NCBI RefSeq assembly: GCF_000513095.1
Contig: NZ_BAUT01000036.1
Coordinates: 1-39,390, forward strand
Origin: Halalkalibacter wakoensis JCM 9140
GTDB lineage: Bacteria; Bacillota; Bacilli; Bacillales; Bacillaceae_D
Length of the DNA: 39,390 nucleotides
Direction: 5' to 3'
Shown: positions 25,270-33,206 of the stretch, piece after piece
How positions within the stretch are numbered: position 1 is the first letter of the stretch
Layout: each line of letters opens with the position of its first letter
Made by a program: the position numbers and the translations under genes
Notes under the pieces: generated by a model
Database searches by the model: none
What the model was told of the DNA's origin: nothing
What the model saw: the letters and a program-made list of their open reading frames with translations, nothing else

Positions 25270-25923
25270 ATGTTATTCTTCATTGTTTTAGTATTGGCTG
25301 CAGTTGTAGGTGCACTTGCTTACTTTTTTGGAAGCAAACCGGAGCCAGCCCCTGTATATGTTGGTCGTACTGATTTACAAGATCTAAATCAAGAGTCATT
25401 TAAGGAGGAGTTTGGAATGGATAAAGACACAAAAGAAATTATTGAAGATGTAACGGAAGAGGCTGAGGTAGAAATTGGTATGGAGTTAGATCCGCTTAAA
25501 GGGCATTTAGAAACTATGCAATCAACTTTAAGTCAACTTCAATCAACTCAGCAACAAGCTAATTCAATGATGTCTTCAGGTCAAGATCAACAACAAACAA
25601 ATCAACTATTGCAACAAATGCAACAAATTAGTACTCAAGCTCAACAACAGCAACAAAAGACCTTTCAAGACTTGCAGCAATCCATTCAGCAAGCTACGCA
25701 AATGTTAGGTTCTGTTAGTCAATCCATTCAGTCCATTAATGTATTGAATCAAATGACTCAACAAATTAATCAGTCCCAGCAACAATTGCAACAACAAACA
25801 CAACAGCAACAACAACAACAGCAAGAGTTGCAAAAGCTACAACAAATGCAAAACCAACAAGGGCAAGGTCAGAGTCAATACGGCCAAAGTATGTCTCCTA
25901 GCCAACAATCGTACCAAAACTAA
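25270..25923 (+). CDS. Membrane-anchored protein with Gln-rich low-complexity tail, function unknown
   Basis: 217 aa, not recognised. Residues 1-20 form one membrane helix, then a short linker (FGSKPEPAPVYVGRTDL), an acidic region (about 40-75), and a long Gln-rich segment (about 85-217; an uninterrupted run of eight Gln near 177-184) with heptad-like hydrophobic spacing suggesting coiled coil. The end is Gln/Ser/Gly/Tyr-rich. The start is odd: GGAGGTG at 25247-25253 is 18 bases from ATG 25270, and the intervening palindrome CCATCGATGG could shorten the gap. The only closer in-frame codons are ATC/ATT. Flanked by terminators on both sides. The tail probably faces the cytoplasm or the exterior depending on topology, which I cannot decide. 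Confidence 0.75.
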   Translation: MLFFIVLVLAAVVGALAYFFGSKPEPAPVYVGRTDLQDLNQESFKEEFGMDKDTKEIIEDVTEEAEVEIGMELDPLKGHLETMQSTLSQLQSTQQQANSMMSSGQDQQQTNQLLQQMQQISTQAQQQQQKTFQDLQQSIQQATQMLGSVSQSIQSINVLNQMTQQINQSQQQLQQQTQQQQQQQQELQKLQQMQNQQGQGQSQYGQSMSPSQQSYQN

Positions 25924-25937
25924 TGTAATGCACCAAA

Positions 25938-25977
25938 AAGGTACCTGTTTGACTTTCGTCAGCAGGTACCTTATTTT
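25938..25977. terminator. Bidirectional terminator between the Gln-rich gene and yqeW
   Basis: AAGGTACCTG (25938-25947) / CAGGTACCTT (25963-25972) with an inner TGAC/GTCA stem. TTATTTT follows on the plus strand and TTTTT on the minus strand. It serves two convergent genes; the 3' flank reaches the yqeW stop. Confidence 0.8.
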
Positions 25978-26911
25978 AAGTGGCTTTTTCAGTATGTAGC
26001 CATTCAATGAATTTAGCGAAATATGCTACAAAAGGGAGCAAAATAATAGAACAAATTACATTGAAAATGAGGCTAGCATGAGCTAGCTGCATCATTGGTG
26101 ATGGGGTCAGACTACTAGCAAAAGTACTAAGCCACCCAATAAGTGGAATAAATAATAAAACTCCAAAAACATTAAGCCATATGTTTGCATAAGCAACAAG
26201 CTTTGCACTTCTCCCAGAACCTATACTTGCTAAATAGGCAGTGATGCAAGTCCCGATGTTCGCCCCAAGCATAATAGCAATTCCAGCTGGCAAATCCAAA
26301 ACATGATCAGTCATAAAACCCATTGCAATAGCTGTTGTGGCTGTACTAGACTGAATGATTGCTGTTAACACAGTACCGATCCCAATACCAACAAGCTGGT
26401 GCTCATTTGTTAAGTCAAAAAATGAATGAACGGCTGGGATTGCAGATAATGGATAAGCTAACGTTTCTAACCCATCCATGGCAATAAAAATACAAGCAAG
26501 ACCAAATGATAAACACCCTAAAGAGTATGTTTGTTTGTTTGGAATGAATAAAGAAACAAGACCAATTCCTAAGAGAGGTACGATAAACATGGATAAATCA
26601 AGAGCAAGTAACTCTGTTGTCATTGTCGTACCAATGTTGGCCCCTAAAATGATCCCTATTGAATGACGGAAGGCCAAAAGTCCAGTTGCGACAAGCCCTA
26701 CAGTCATAATGATAATAGCTGAACTACTTTGTAGGATTGCAGTCGCAATCGCACCAACAATTAAACCTTTCCAAGCTGAATTGGTTAAGCGATGTAAGAT
26801 GTTTTTAAAACTCGCTTGTCCGATATGAAATAAGCCTGCCCTCATGACTACCATTCCAAATAAAAATAAAGCGATAAATACAGCCAACAATGAAACTAAT
26901 TCTTTGACCAC
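25976..26911 (-). CDS. yqeW: Na+/phosphate cotransporter family protein YqeW
   Basis: About 311 aa membrane protein of the Na/Pi-cotransporter II (NptA/YjbB) family. It contains the duplicated family signature TAILQSSSA and TAIIQSSTA, each followed by a GANIGT motif, with eight or so membrane helices. It probably moves phosphate with sodium; substrate not proven. The start is GTG 26911, six bases after GGAGAGGTG; the ATG at 26953 is upstream of this binding site and has none of its own. In B. subtilis yqeW sits between yqeV(mtaB) and rpsU in the same direction. Here it is inverted and separated from mtaB by 12 kb. Confidence 0.88.
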   Translation of the reverse strand: MVKELVSLLAVFIALFLFGMVVMRAGLFHIGQASFKNILHRLTNSAWKGLIVGAIATAILQSSSAIIIMTVGLVATGLLAFRHSIGIILGANIGTTMTTELLALDLSMFIVPLLGIGLVSLFIPNKQTYSLGCLSFGLACIFIAMDGLETLAYPLSAIPAVHSFFDLTNEHQLVGIGIGTVLTAIIQSSTATTAIAMGFMTDHVLDLPAGIAIMLGANIGTCITAYLASIGSGRSAKLVAYANIWLNVFGVLLFIPLIGWLSTFASSLTPSPMMQLAHASLIFNVICSIILLPFVAYFAKFIEWLHTEKAT

Positions 26912-26970
26912 TCCGATCACCTCTCCATTCAATCTATGGACAAAATTGTACATGCATGACAGGAAATCAG

Positions 26971-26994
26971 AAAAAAAGAAAAAAAGAAAAAAAG
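26971..26994. repeat. Short tandem repeat (A7G)x3
   Basis: Three perfect copies of AAAAAAAG in the yqeW-TetR intergenic region. Homopolymeric tracts of this kind can slip or act as curved/UP-element DNA. No more can be said. Confidence 0.6.
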
Positions 26995-27127
26995 AAGCGA
27001 ATGGTCCGATAAGAAAATAGAGATGTTTAATATAATCGTGTTATTGATCAAAGTGTAGAAAAAAGTATTATGCTATACTAATAGATAGAATCGATGATTT
27101 TTAAAGGATTGAGAGGCGCTTATAAAA

Positions 27128-27694
27128 ATGAAGGAGAAATTAATTAAGATTAGCATTAGTTTGTTTGGTCAAAATGGGTTTACAGAAACCTCTATACAAG
27201 ACATAGTAGAGGCTCTTGGGGTTACAAAAGGTACTTTTTATTATTATTTTAAAAGCAAGGAAGAGCTTCTAATGGAGATTCATCTTCGTTATATAGAGGA
27301 CTTACTAAAAGGACAAAATGAGATAGTAAGCAAAGAGAGCACCCAAGAGCAAAAACTCTTTGAAATGGTGTACATGCTCATGCAACACATAGAAGGTCAT
27401 GGACAAAGTGCAAGAGTATTCTTCCGCGAAATGCAACATCTAAATGAAGCTCATTTAGAAGATATCTTTAAAAAGAGTGACGCTTTTAAAGATAATATGA
27501 AGAAGGTCATAGAAGATGGTATCAAAAAGAAAGAATTCCGTCAGGATCTTCATGCTAATATTGTAACATTAGCTATATTAGGGGCAGTTAATTGGAGTTA
27601 CCATTGGTTCAATCCACTAGGGGAATTATCAGATCATGCCGTCTCAAAAATCTATATTGACCTTATGTTAAATGGGCTAAAAGCAAGTAAATAG
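27128..27694 (+). CDS. TetR/AcrR family transcriptional regulator
   Basis: 188 aa. The N-terminal TetR helix-turn-helix is clear (ISLFGQNGFTETSIQDIVEALGVTKGTFYYYFKSKEELLMEI, about residues 10-51 in total), with a helical ligand domain ending LGAVNWSYHWFNPLGELSDHAV, a C-terminal pattern seen in regulators of fatty-acid or acyl-CoA metabolism. The ligand is unknown. An extended -10 TGCTATACT lies at 27071-27079. Divergent from yqeW, so control of yqeW or of itself is possible; regulators of this type usually control distant genes too. Confidence 0.88.
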   Translation: MKEKLIKISISLFGQNGFTETSIQDIVEALGVTKGTFYYYFKSKEELLMEIHLRYIEDLLKGQNEIVSKESTQEQKLFEMVYMLMQHIEGHGQSARVFFREMQHLNEAHLEDIFKKSDAFKDNMKKVIEDGIKKKEFRQDLHANIVTLAILGAVNWSYHWFNPLGELSDHAVSKIYIDLMLNGLKASK

Positions 27695-27713
27695 GGAAGA
27701 TGTCGTTTTTTGG

Positions 27714-27742
27714 TTGACCAGTAGTTCTGATTATATTATAAT
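27714..27742 (+). promoter_or_regulatory. Strong SigA promoter of rpsU
   Basis: TTGACC (27714-27719), exactly 17-base spacer, perfect TATAAT (27737-27742). The predicted start is near 27749. Confidence 0.85.
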
Positions 27743-27749
27743 GCTAAGA

Positions 27750-27777
27750 GACGTGCACTGAAAGGTTAATGTACGTC
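27750..27777 (+). other. 5' leader hairpin of the rpsU transcript
   Basis: GACGTGCA (27750-27757) / TGTACGTC (27770-27777), an 8-bp stem with one G-T pair and a 12-base loop, at the very 5' end of the predicted rpsU mRNA. It could stabilise the message or take part in ribosomal-protein autoregulation; I know no matching RNA family. Confidence 0.45.
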
Positions 27778-27810
27778 CTGAGTTGGTTGTTTCGGAGGGA
27801 GGGAAATAAA

Positions 27811-27984
27811 ATGGCAGAAACTCGTGTTCGCAAAAACGAATCGATTGATGCTGCACTTCGTCGCTTCAAGAGATCACTCTCTAAAGAAGGAACGTTGGCT
27901 GAGGTTAAAAAGCGTAAGCACTATGAAAAGCCTAGTGTTAAGCGTAAGAAGAAATCTGAAGCAGCAAGAAAACGTAAGTTCTAA
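27811..27984 (+). CDS. rpsU: 30S ribosomal protein S21
   Basis: 57 aa, very basic. Starts [21 protein letters not shown] and ends with a Lys/Arg-rich tail ([14 protein letters not shown]), the typical S21 form. S21 sits on the 30S platform near the anti-Shine-Dalgarno helix. ATG 27811 follows GGAGGGAGGG; the longer upstream frame is not supported. It is the first gene of rpsU-yqeY with its own strong promoter and resumes B. subtilis gene order. Confidence 0.97.
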   Translation: MAETRVRKNESIDAALRRFKRSLSKEGTLAEVKKRKHYEKPSVKRKKKSEAARKRKF

Positions 27985-28006
27985 TTGAAGTGAGAGGGTG
28001 CTTTCA

Positions 28007-28450
28007 TTGAATCTTCTTGAACGGTTAAATCAAGACATGAAGAATGCGATGAAGAACAAGGAAAAGGATAGACTCTCTGTCATCCGTATGGTAAAGTCGT
28101 CGTTGCAAAACGAGAAGTATAAGCTTGGACGTGAGTTGACGGACGATGATAGCCTTACGGTGCTTAATCGCGAACTGAAACAACGCAAGGATTCCCTCCA
28201 TGAGTTTGAACAAGCAAACCGTGAAGATTTAGCTTCCAAGTTACGAGATGAAATTGTCGTACTTGAAGACTATATGCCAGAACAGCTTTCAGAAGAAGAA
28301 GTCACTCAAATTGTTCAAGAAACAATTTCTGAAGTAGGGGCCTCAACCAAGGGAGACATGGGTAAGGTCATGGGAGCAATCATGCCTAAGGTTAAAGGAA
28401 AAGCTGATGGTGGTCTTGTGAATCGTCTTGTGCAACAACATTTATCATAA
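28007..28450 (+). CDS. yqeY: GatB/YqeY domain protein YqeY
   Basis: 147 aa from TTG 28007. YqeY family, related to the tail domain of amidotransferase subunit GatB. The role is unclear; a tRNA-linked function has been suggested for the fold. The sequence is close to B. subtilis YqeY throughout: [73 protein letters not shown] 28007 is chosen because AGAGGGTG lies six to nine bases upstream; the in-frame GTG 27998 is part of that site. 22 bases after rpsU, so probably co-transcribed. A strong terminator follows. Confidence 0.93.
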   Translation: MNLLERLNQDMKNAMKNKEKDRLSVIRMVKSSLQNEKYKLGRELTDDDSLTVLNRELKQRKDSLHEFEQANREDLASKLRDEIVVLEDYMPEQLSEEEVTQIVQETISEVGASTKGDMGKVMGAIMPKVKGKADGGLVNRLVQQHLS

Positions 28451-28457
28451 TGACACA

Positions 28458-28498
28458 AACGTCTCATCTCTTCGTGCGAAGAGGTGAGGCGTTTTTTG
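28458..28498 (+). terminator. Intrinsic terminator after yqeY
   Basis: 17-bp arms 28458-28474 and 28477-28493 (AACGTCTCATC... / ...GGTGAGGCGTT, with G-T wobbles), tight loop, then a T run. Confidence 0.92.
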
Positions 28499-28579
28499 TT
28501 TTGCTAGAGTCTTTTTATTATTTCATGATAGAATGAAATAGATTATGGGATAACTAAATCATAAACGAATATAAAAAAA

Positions 28580-28606
28580 TGAAACCGATGGAATGATGTA
28601 TTCGTA
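28580..28606 (+). promoter_or_regulatory. SigW-type (ECF sigma) promoter of yqeZ-floA-yqfB
   Basis: TGAAAC (28580-28585), 17-base spacer, CGTA (28603-28606). This matches the ECF SigW pattern TGAAAC-N16/17-CGTA, and the B. subtilis yqeZ-yqfA-yqfB operon is a known SigW target. It lies 38 bases before the yqeZ start. Confidence 0.65.
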
Positions 28607-28643
28607 GAATGAATGAAAATAATAAAAGAAGGGAGGAACTAAT

Positions 28644-30002
28644 TTGAATATAAAAGGTCTTCGAATGAAAATCTCAATTTTCCTTATTCTTTTAGCTGCT
28701 TTTCTTGTACCAATTCAACAATTTGCTTATGGGAATGCAGATTCAGATGATGAACCTGTTGTTTATTACATTCCTGTTGAACAAACAGTTGAGCGTGGCC
28801 TTGAGGCATTTATGTCACGTTCGATTGCGATGGCGAAGGAAGAAGGGGCAACCCACATCATTTTAGAAATGGATACACCCGGCGGTGCGGTTGATGCTGC
28901 AGGGAATATAGCCATGATTATTCAGGAAACAGACATACCTATTATTACGTTTGTTAGAAATAAAGCGATTTCTGCAGGCGCTTATATTGCGCTAAATACC
29001 GATAAGATTATTATGGCACCAGGTGCAACAATGGGTTCTGCTGCTGTTATTGATGGTGCTGGGAATGCAGCTGATGAAAAAACTCAATCTTATTGGTTGT
29101 CAGAAATGCGCAGTGCAGCTGAATTAAATGGACGTGAACCAGAATATGCCTTGGCTATGGCTGATGCACGAATTGACTTGCCAGAACTAGGAGCTCCTGA
29201 GGGTGAATTATTAACGTTAACGGCTCAACAAGCTCTTGAAGTTGAGTATGCAGAAGCAATTGCCTCAAATCGTGTAGAAGTTCTTGATTATTTAGGGTTG
29301 GAAAATGCGGTTGAGCATGATATGGAAGTCAGTTTTTCTGAGCAAATTGCTCGGTTTGTTACCCATCCCGTTGTCATTCCTATTTTATTATCAATTGGGA
29401 GTTTAGGACTGGTGCTTGAATTGTACTCACCTGGTTTTGGAGTACCTGGACTGATGGGGATTTCTGCTTTATTGCTCTTTTTCTTTGGACACATGTTCGC
29501 AGGATTTGCTGGCTGGGAATCGATCATTTTGTTTATTATTGGTTTTTTACTCATTATGATTGAAATCTTCATACCTGGCTTTGGAATATTCGGCTTACTA
29601 GGAATTGGTGCTATTATTGGTGGGATGCTGTTAGCTTCTTTTTCAACAGCTTCTATGATTATTTATATTGCCATTGCCTTAGTCATCTCGGCAATTGCAG
29701 CGATATTTATTTTTAAATACTTTGGAAATCGTGGACCAATGAAGAAAATTGTTCACAGAGATTCCACAAGTACAGAAAAAGGATATATTACGAATGAAAC
29801 AAGAAAAGAGTTAGTAGGCCAGAAAGGAAAAACATTAACTCCACTAAGGCCCTCAGGCTCGGCTGTTTTTAACGAAGAACGCCTTGACGTGGTGTCCGAG
29901 GGAGGATATATTGGACAGGGTAGCGTTATTGAAGTTGTTTATACAGCTGGTTCACGAATCGTTGTACGTGAAGTGAAAGAAAATCATTCAAAGGAGGAAT
30001 AA
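28644..30002 (+). CDS. yqeZ: Long-form NfeD membrane protein (YqeZ)
   Basis: 452 aa. A signal-peptide-like N-terminus (1-30) is followed by a ClpP-like serine protease domain (about 38-215) with the nucleophile-like Ser110 in ISAGAY and a possible Lys base near 146. Then come four or five membrane helices (about 240-360), and a C-terminal OB-fold NfeD domain (about 385-450). Such proteins are encoded with flotillins/stomatins and act in membrane stress or lateral organisation. TTG 28644 follows GGGAGGA. Four bases upstream of floA. A SigW-like promoter predicts induction by cell-envelope-active compounds. Confidence 0.92.
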   Translation: MNIKGLRMKISIFLILLAAFLVPIQQFAYGNADSDDEPVVYYIPVEQTVERGLEAFMSRSIAMAKEEGATHIILEMDTPGGAVDAAGNIAMIIQETDIPIITFVRNKAISAGAYIALNTDKIIMAPGATMGSAAVIDGAGNAADEKTQSYWLSEMRSAAELNGREPEYALAMADARIDLPELGAPEGELLTLTAQQALEVEYAEAIASNRVEVLDYLGLENAVEHDMEVSFSEQIARFVTHPVVIPILLSIGSLGLVLELYSPGFGVPGLMGISALLLFFFGHMFAGFAGWESIILFIIGFLLIMIEIFIPGFGIFGLLGIGAIIGGMLLASFSTASMIIYIAIALVISAIAAIFIFKYFGNRGPMKKIVHRDSTSTEKGYITNETRKELVGQKGKTLTPLRPSGSAVFNEERLDVVSEGGYIGQGSVIEVVYTAGSRIVVREVKENHSKEE

Positions 30003-30005
30003 AAA

Positions 30006-31007
30006 ATGGTATTAGATCCTGGTAGTATTACATTATTAATTGGATTAGCAATTTTGTTAATTTTGCTTGCGGTGTTATTTACATTTGTACCAGTTATGCT
30101 CTGGATTTCTGCTCTAGCAGCGGGAGTTCGTATTGGGATTTTTGAATTAGTAGGAATGAGGTTACGTCGTGTTATTCCAGCAAGAGTTGTTAATCCGTTA
30201 ATTAAAGCGGTAAAAGCCGGTCTAGATCTAAGTACATCAAAACTAGAAGGACACTATCTTGCAGGTGGTAACGTTGACCGTGTTGTTAACGCTCTTATTG
30301 CGGCACAACGTGCAAACATTGATTTAAGTTTTGAACGAGCTGCAGCAATTGATTTAGCAGGTCGTGACGTACTTGAAGCTGTTCAAATGAGTGTAAATCC
30401 TAAAGTAATTGAAACACCATTTATTGCCGGTGTGGCAATGGACGGGATTGAGGTAAAAGCAAAAGCTCGTATTACAGTACGTGCGAATATTGACCGCTTA
30501 GTCGGGGGTGCTGGTGAAGATACGGTCATCGCTCGTGTCGGGGAAGGGATCGTTTCGACTATCGGTTCTGCTAATAATCATAAAAAAGTATTAGAAAACC
30601 CAGATATGATTTCACAAACTGTACTTTCAAAAGGGTTAGACGCAGGAACTGCATTTGAGATTTTATCAATTGATATTGCGGATATTGATATCGGCAAAAA
30701 CATTGGTGCCGAACTACAAACGGACCAAGCGGAAGCTGATAAGAAAATTGCTCAAGCAAAAGCTGAGGAACGTCGTGCAATGGCAGTAGCGAAAGAACAA
30801 GAAATGAAAGCGAAAGTAGAAGAAATGCGTGCGAAGGTTGTGGAGGCTGAGGCTGAGGTTCCAATGGCGCTTTCAGAGGCATTACGTCAAGGGAATATGG
30901 GTGTAATGGATTATATGAATTATCAGAATGTAATGGCAGACACGGATATGCGTGGTTCCATTAGCAAAGCAACTGATGGAGATTCAACTAATCCTAAGCG
31001 AGATTAA
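30006..31007 (+). CDS. floA: Flotillin-like protein FloA (YqfA)
   Basis: 333 aa. Scaffold of functional membrane microdomains, also linked to resistance to some bacteriocins. It has a hydrophobic N-terminal hairpin/membrane segment (about 8-48), an SPFH-like region, a conserved middle ([21 protein letters not shown]), and an Ala/Glu/Lys-rich coiled coil (about 238-290). ATG 30006 follows GGAGGAAT. It is in an operon with yqeZ and yqfB. Full length and highly conserved; no oddities. Confidence 0.95.
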   Translation: MVLDPGSITLLIGLAILLILLAVLFTFVPVMLWISALAAGVRIGIFELVGMRLRRVIPARVVNPLIKAVKAGLDLSTSKLEGHYLAGGNVDRVVNALIAAQRANIDLSFERAAAIDLAGRDVLEAVQMSVNPKVIETPFIAGVAMDGIEVKAKARITVRANIDRLVGGAGEDTVIARVGEGIVSTIGSANNHKKVLENPDMISQTVLSKGLDAGTAFEILSIDIADIDIGKNIGAELQTDQAEADKKIAQAKAEERRAMAVAKEQEMKAKVEEMRAKVVEAEAEVPMALSEALRQGNMGVMDYMNYQNVMADTDMRGSISKATDGDSTNPKRD

Positions 31008-31046
31008 TCATGAATCCTCCCCTAAAAATGAAAGGAGGAGATGAAT

Positions 31047-31562
31047 GTGCCTTTAGAAAATTTACTTGAATTTATTGTCCAGAATTTTATCTTTGTAGCC
31101 GTTGTTATTGGTGGTCTGATTAGTATGTTTGGTCGGATGGCTGGAGCTGGTCAGCAGCAACAAGAAAAACGAGGAAATGCTGGTGAAAGGACTAGACAAC
31201 CACAAACTCAAGACGATCAGGTGGATTGGCGCGATATCTTTAAGCAAGAAGAAATAGAGCCTGCCAGTCCCGGTCAAATTCAAGTTGAAACGACTCATCT
31301 AGATAGGACAGACGAAATTGCTGATCGGCAACAGCAAATAAAAGATCAATACGATCAACTCCGTAAAAAAAGAAAAGAAACTTCTTATAAAGCTTCTGAA
31401 TTAAGAAGTGATACGGAAACACCAAGTAAAAAAGGTGGTCTTGATCTCCATTTAAACCGCTTAACGAATGAAGAAGCGATGAAAGCTGTTGTTTGGGCTG
31501 AAGTGTTAGGGCGGCCGCGTGCGCGTCAACCCCACAATACATTTTCAAAAAGAAGATTTTAG
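31047..31562 (+). CDS. YqfB-type membrane-anchored protein, function unknown
   Basis: 171 aa from GTG 31047. One N-terminal membrane helix (about 5-25), followed by a charged Gln/Glu/Arg-rich, probably disordered cytoplasmic part and a short conserved C-terminal motif (LTNEEAMKAVVWAEVLGRPRARQPH, about 144-168). The gene follows floA as yqfB does in B. subtilis, and likely belongs to the SigW operon. GTG 31047 lies eight bases after AAAGGAGG; ATG 31041 is nearly in contact with it. A terminator follows directly. The function is unknown beyond this context. Confidence 0.75.
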   Translation: MPLENLLEFIVQNFIFVAVVIGGLISMFGRMAGAGQQQQEKRGNAGERTRQPQTQDDQVDWRDIFKQEEIEPASPGQIQVETTHLDRTDEIADRQQQIKDQYDQLRKKRKETSYKASELRSDTETPSKKGGLDLHLNRLTNEEAMKAVVWAEVLGRPRARQPHNTFSKRRF

Positions 31563-31597
31563 AAGTAGTGCCTTTTAGGTACTGCTTCTTTTTTTTG
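31561..31597 (+). terminator. Intrinsic terminator after yqfB-type gene
   Basis: AGAAGTAGTGCCT (31561-31573) / AGGTACTGCTTCT (31577-31589), 13 bp with G-T wobbles, then a T run. It overlaps the stop codon. Confidence 0.85.
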
Positions 31598-31615
31598 TTT
31601 TAAGTGGATTCTTTG

Positions 31616-31645
31616 TGATAACCAATCAAAATGCATCATAAAGAT
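31616..31645 (+). promoter_or_regulatory. Candidate SigE promoter of yqfC-yqfD
   Basis: -35-like TGATAACC (ATA at 31618-31620) and -10-like CATAAAGAT (31637-31645), 16 bases between ATA and CATA. This fits the SigE pattern. The yqfCD genes are SigE-dependent in B. subtilis. Confidence 0.45.
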
Positions 31646-31666
31646 TAGAGGAGAGGGGGTTCACGT

Positions 31667-31948
31667 ATGAAAAAGATGAGACAGCAAATGAAGAACTGGA
31701 TGACAAAGCAACTCCAACTACCTGAGGATGTCATGATGGACCTACCGCGAATTACAATGATTGGCCAGTTGCACATTTACATTGAAAATCATCGCGGTGT
31801 ACTACGGTTTTCTAACCAAGAACTCCGCCTATTGTTAAAACAGGGGCAATTACTCATTAAAGGAGATCATTTTGTCATTAAAACAATCTTGCCAGAGGAA
31901 CTTTTACTTGAAGGTAGGATTGATCAGGTTCTTTTTATAGATGAATAA
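31667..31948 (+). CDS. yqfC: Sporulation protein YqfC
   Basis: 93 aa, YqfC family. The segment LPEDVMMDLPRITMIGQLHIYIENHRGV and the C-terminal KGDHFVIKTILPEELLLEGRI are characteristic. No signal or membrane segment. ATG 31667 follows AGAGGAGAGGGGG. Found directly upstream of yqfD in nearly all spore formers; mother-cell expressed in B. subtilis, biochemical role unclear. A SigE-like promoter lies just upstream. Confidence 0.92.
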   Translation: MKKMRQQMKNWMTKQLQLPEDVMMDLPRITMIGQLHIYIENHRGVLRFSNQELRLLLKQGQLLIKGDHFVIKTILPEELLLEGRIDQVLFIDE

Positions 31949-32001
31949 CGTACATACTTACAACCTACGTATACGTATGTTTTAAAGGGGGAAAAACAAA
32001 A

Positions 32002-33201
32002 ATGAAGAATAATTGGACTAACCATTTACATGGCTACGTTCGTGTCCGTATAGATGGTGACTATCCAGAAACATTTTTAAATAGGTGTATAAAAGAAGGC
32101 ATTTCTATATGGCAAATAAAGAAAATTGGAGATAAGCGCATTGTTTGTTATATGGATGTCAATGATGCAAAGAGGATTCGTCCTCTTTTGCGCATGACAC
32201 ATTGCAAGGTAACATTTATACAGCGAAATGGTTTGCCCTTCTTGGTTAAACGTATTCTTGCACGTTCGGGTTTTGTTGGTGGACTAGCAGCTTTCTTGGT
32301 TATTATGTTTATTCTTTCCAATATGGTGTGGGGAGTCGAAATTAAAGGGGCTTCTCCTCAAGTCGAGCATGAATTGAGACAAGTCGTAACAGAAATGGGG
32401 ATCAAACGTGGAGCCTTTCAATTTTCCTTGCCTAGTGTGGAGTTAATTCAAAGAGATGTAACAGAATTGGTTCAGGGAGCAACATGGGTTGGTGTGAGGC
32501 AAAAAGGGACGACCTTTGAGTTTGAAGTTGTAGAACAACAACTTCCTGAAGAAGCTGAGCGCTATAGTCCGAGGCACTTAGTTTCAACGAAGAAAGCAAT
32601 TATTCGAAAAATATTTGTTGAACATGGTCAAGCTTTAGTTAAGCCCAATGATTTTGTTGAAAAAGGTGATAGACTTGTATCAGGTTATATAGGCAAGGAT
32701 GAAGCAGAAGATGAGGAGAAAGAGTTAGTCCCTGCACAAGCGGTTGTCTTAGGAGAGATTTGGTACAAGTCTCAAGTAGAAGTTCCATTAGATACCCTTT
32801 TTACAACATTAACAGGTGAGGCAAAATCAAAGCATTACGTTTCTATCTATGGCTTTGATTTGCCGATTTGGGGATTTGGAAACATTCATTTTGAACAAAC
32901 AACTGAGTCATTACATGAAAGACCATTCAAGTTTTTCAAATGGTCTTTGCCGATTTCGTATAAACGCAACGATTTTCTTGAAACCCAACAATATGAGCGT
33001 ACGTATACAAAAGAAGAAGCAGTTAAAGCAGGTAGAGAACGAGGTCGTCAAGATTTAATGAAACATTTACCAAAGGATGCGGAAATCATTGGCGAAAAAG
33101 TTTTGCACGAAGCTGTTGAGAATGGTAAAGTAAACTTACGGATACATTACCAAGTAATAGAAGATATTACATCGGAACAACCGATTATTCAAGGAGATTG
33201 A
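32002..33201 (+). CDS. yqfD: Sporulation protein YqfD
   Basis: 399 aa. The N-terminal cytoplasmic part has the conserved GDYPETFLNRCIKEGISIW-type motif, a single membrane helix (about 90-112), and a large extracytoplasmic domain (SPQVEHELRQVVTEMGIKRGAF; LVQGATWVGVRQKGTTFEFEV). YqfD is a SigE-controlled sporulation membrane protein acting in the mother cell; the molecular role is not settled. ATG 32002 follows AAAGGGGG. The 53-base gap to yqfC holds the 12-bp palindrome TACGTATACGTA. phoH follows almost without gap. Confidence 0.92.
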   Translation: MKNNWTNHLHGYVRVRIDGDYPETFLNRCIKEGISIWQIKKIGDKRIVCYMDVNDAKRIRPLLRMTHCKVTFIQRNGLPFLVKRILARSGFVGGLAAFLVIMFILSNMVWGVEIKGASPQVEHELRQVVTEMGIKRGAFQFSLPSVELIQRDVTELVQGATWVGVRQKGTTFEFEVVEQQLPEEAERYSPRHLVSTKKAIIRKIFVEHGQALVKPNDFVEKGDRLVSGYIGKDEAEDEEKELVPAQAVVLGEIWYKSQVEVPLDTLFTTLTGEAKSKHYVSIYGFDLPIWGFGNIHFEQTTESLHERPFKFFKWSLPISYKRNDFLETQQYERTYTKEEAVKAGRERGRQDLMKHLPKDAEIIGEKVLHEAVENGKVNLRIHYQVIEDITSEQPIIQGD

Positions 33202-33206
33202 GTCTA

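Noticed and set aside
26971-26994. CRISPR or phase-variable coding repeat
   Set aside because: Only three 8-base units, no spacers, intergenic; kept only as a short tandem repeat.
31966-31977. TACGTATACGTA palindrome as a regulator operator or terminator before yqfD
   Set aside because: Short alternating AT/CG palindrome without a promoter or T run near it; could be chance.
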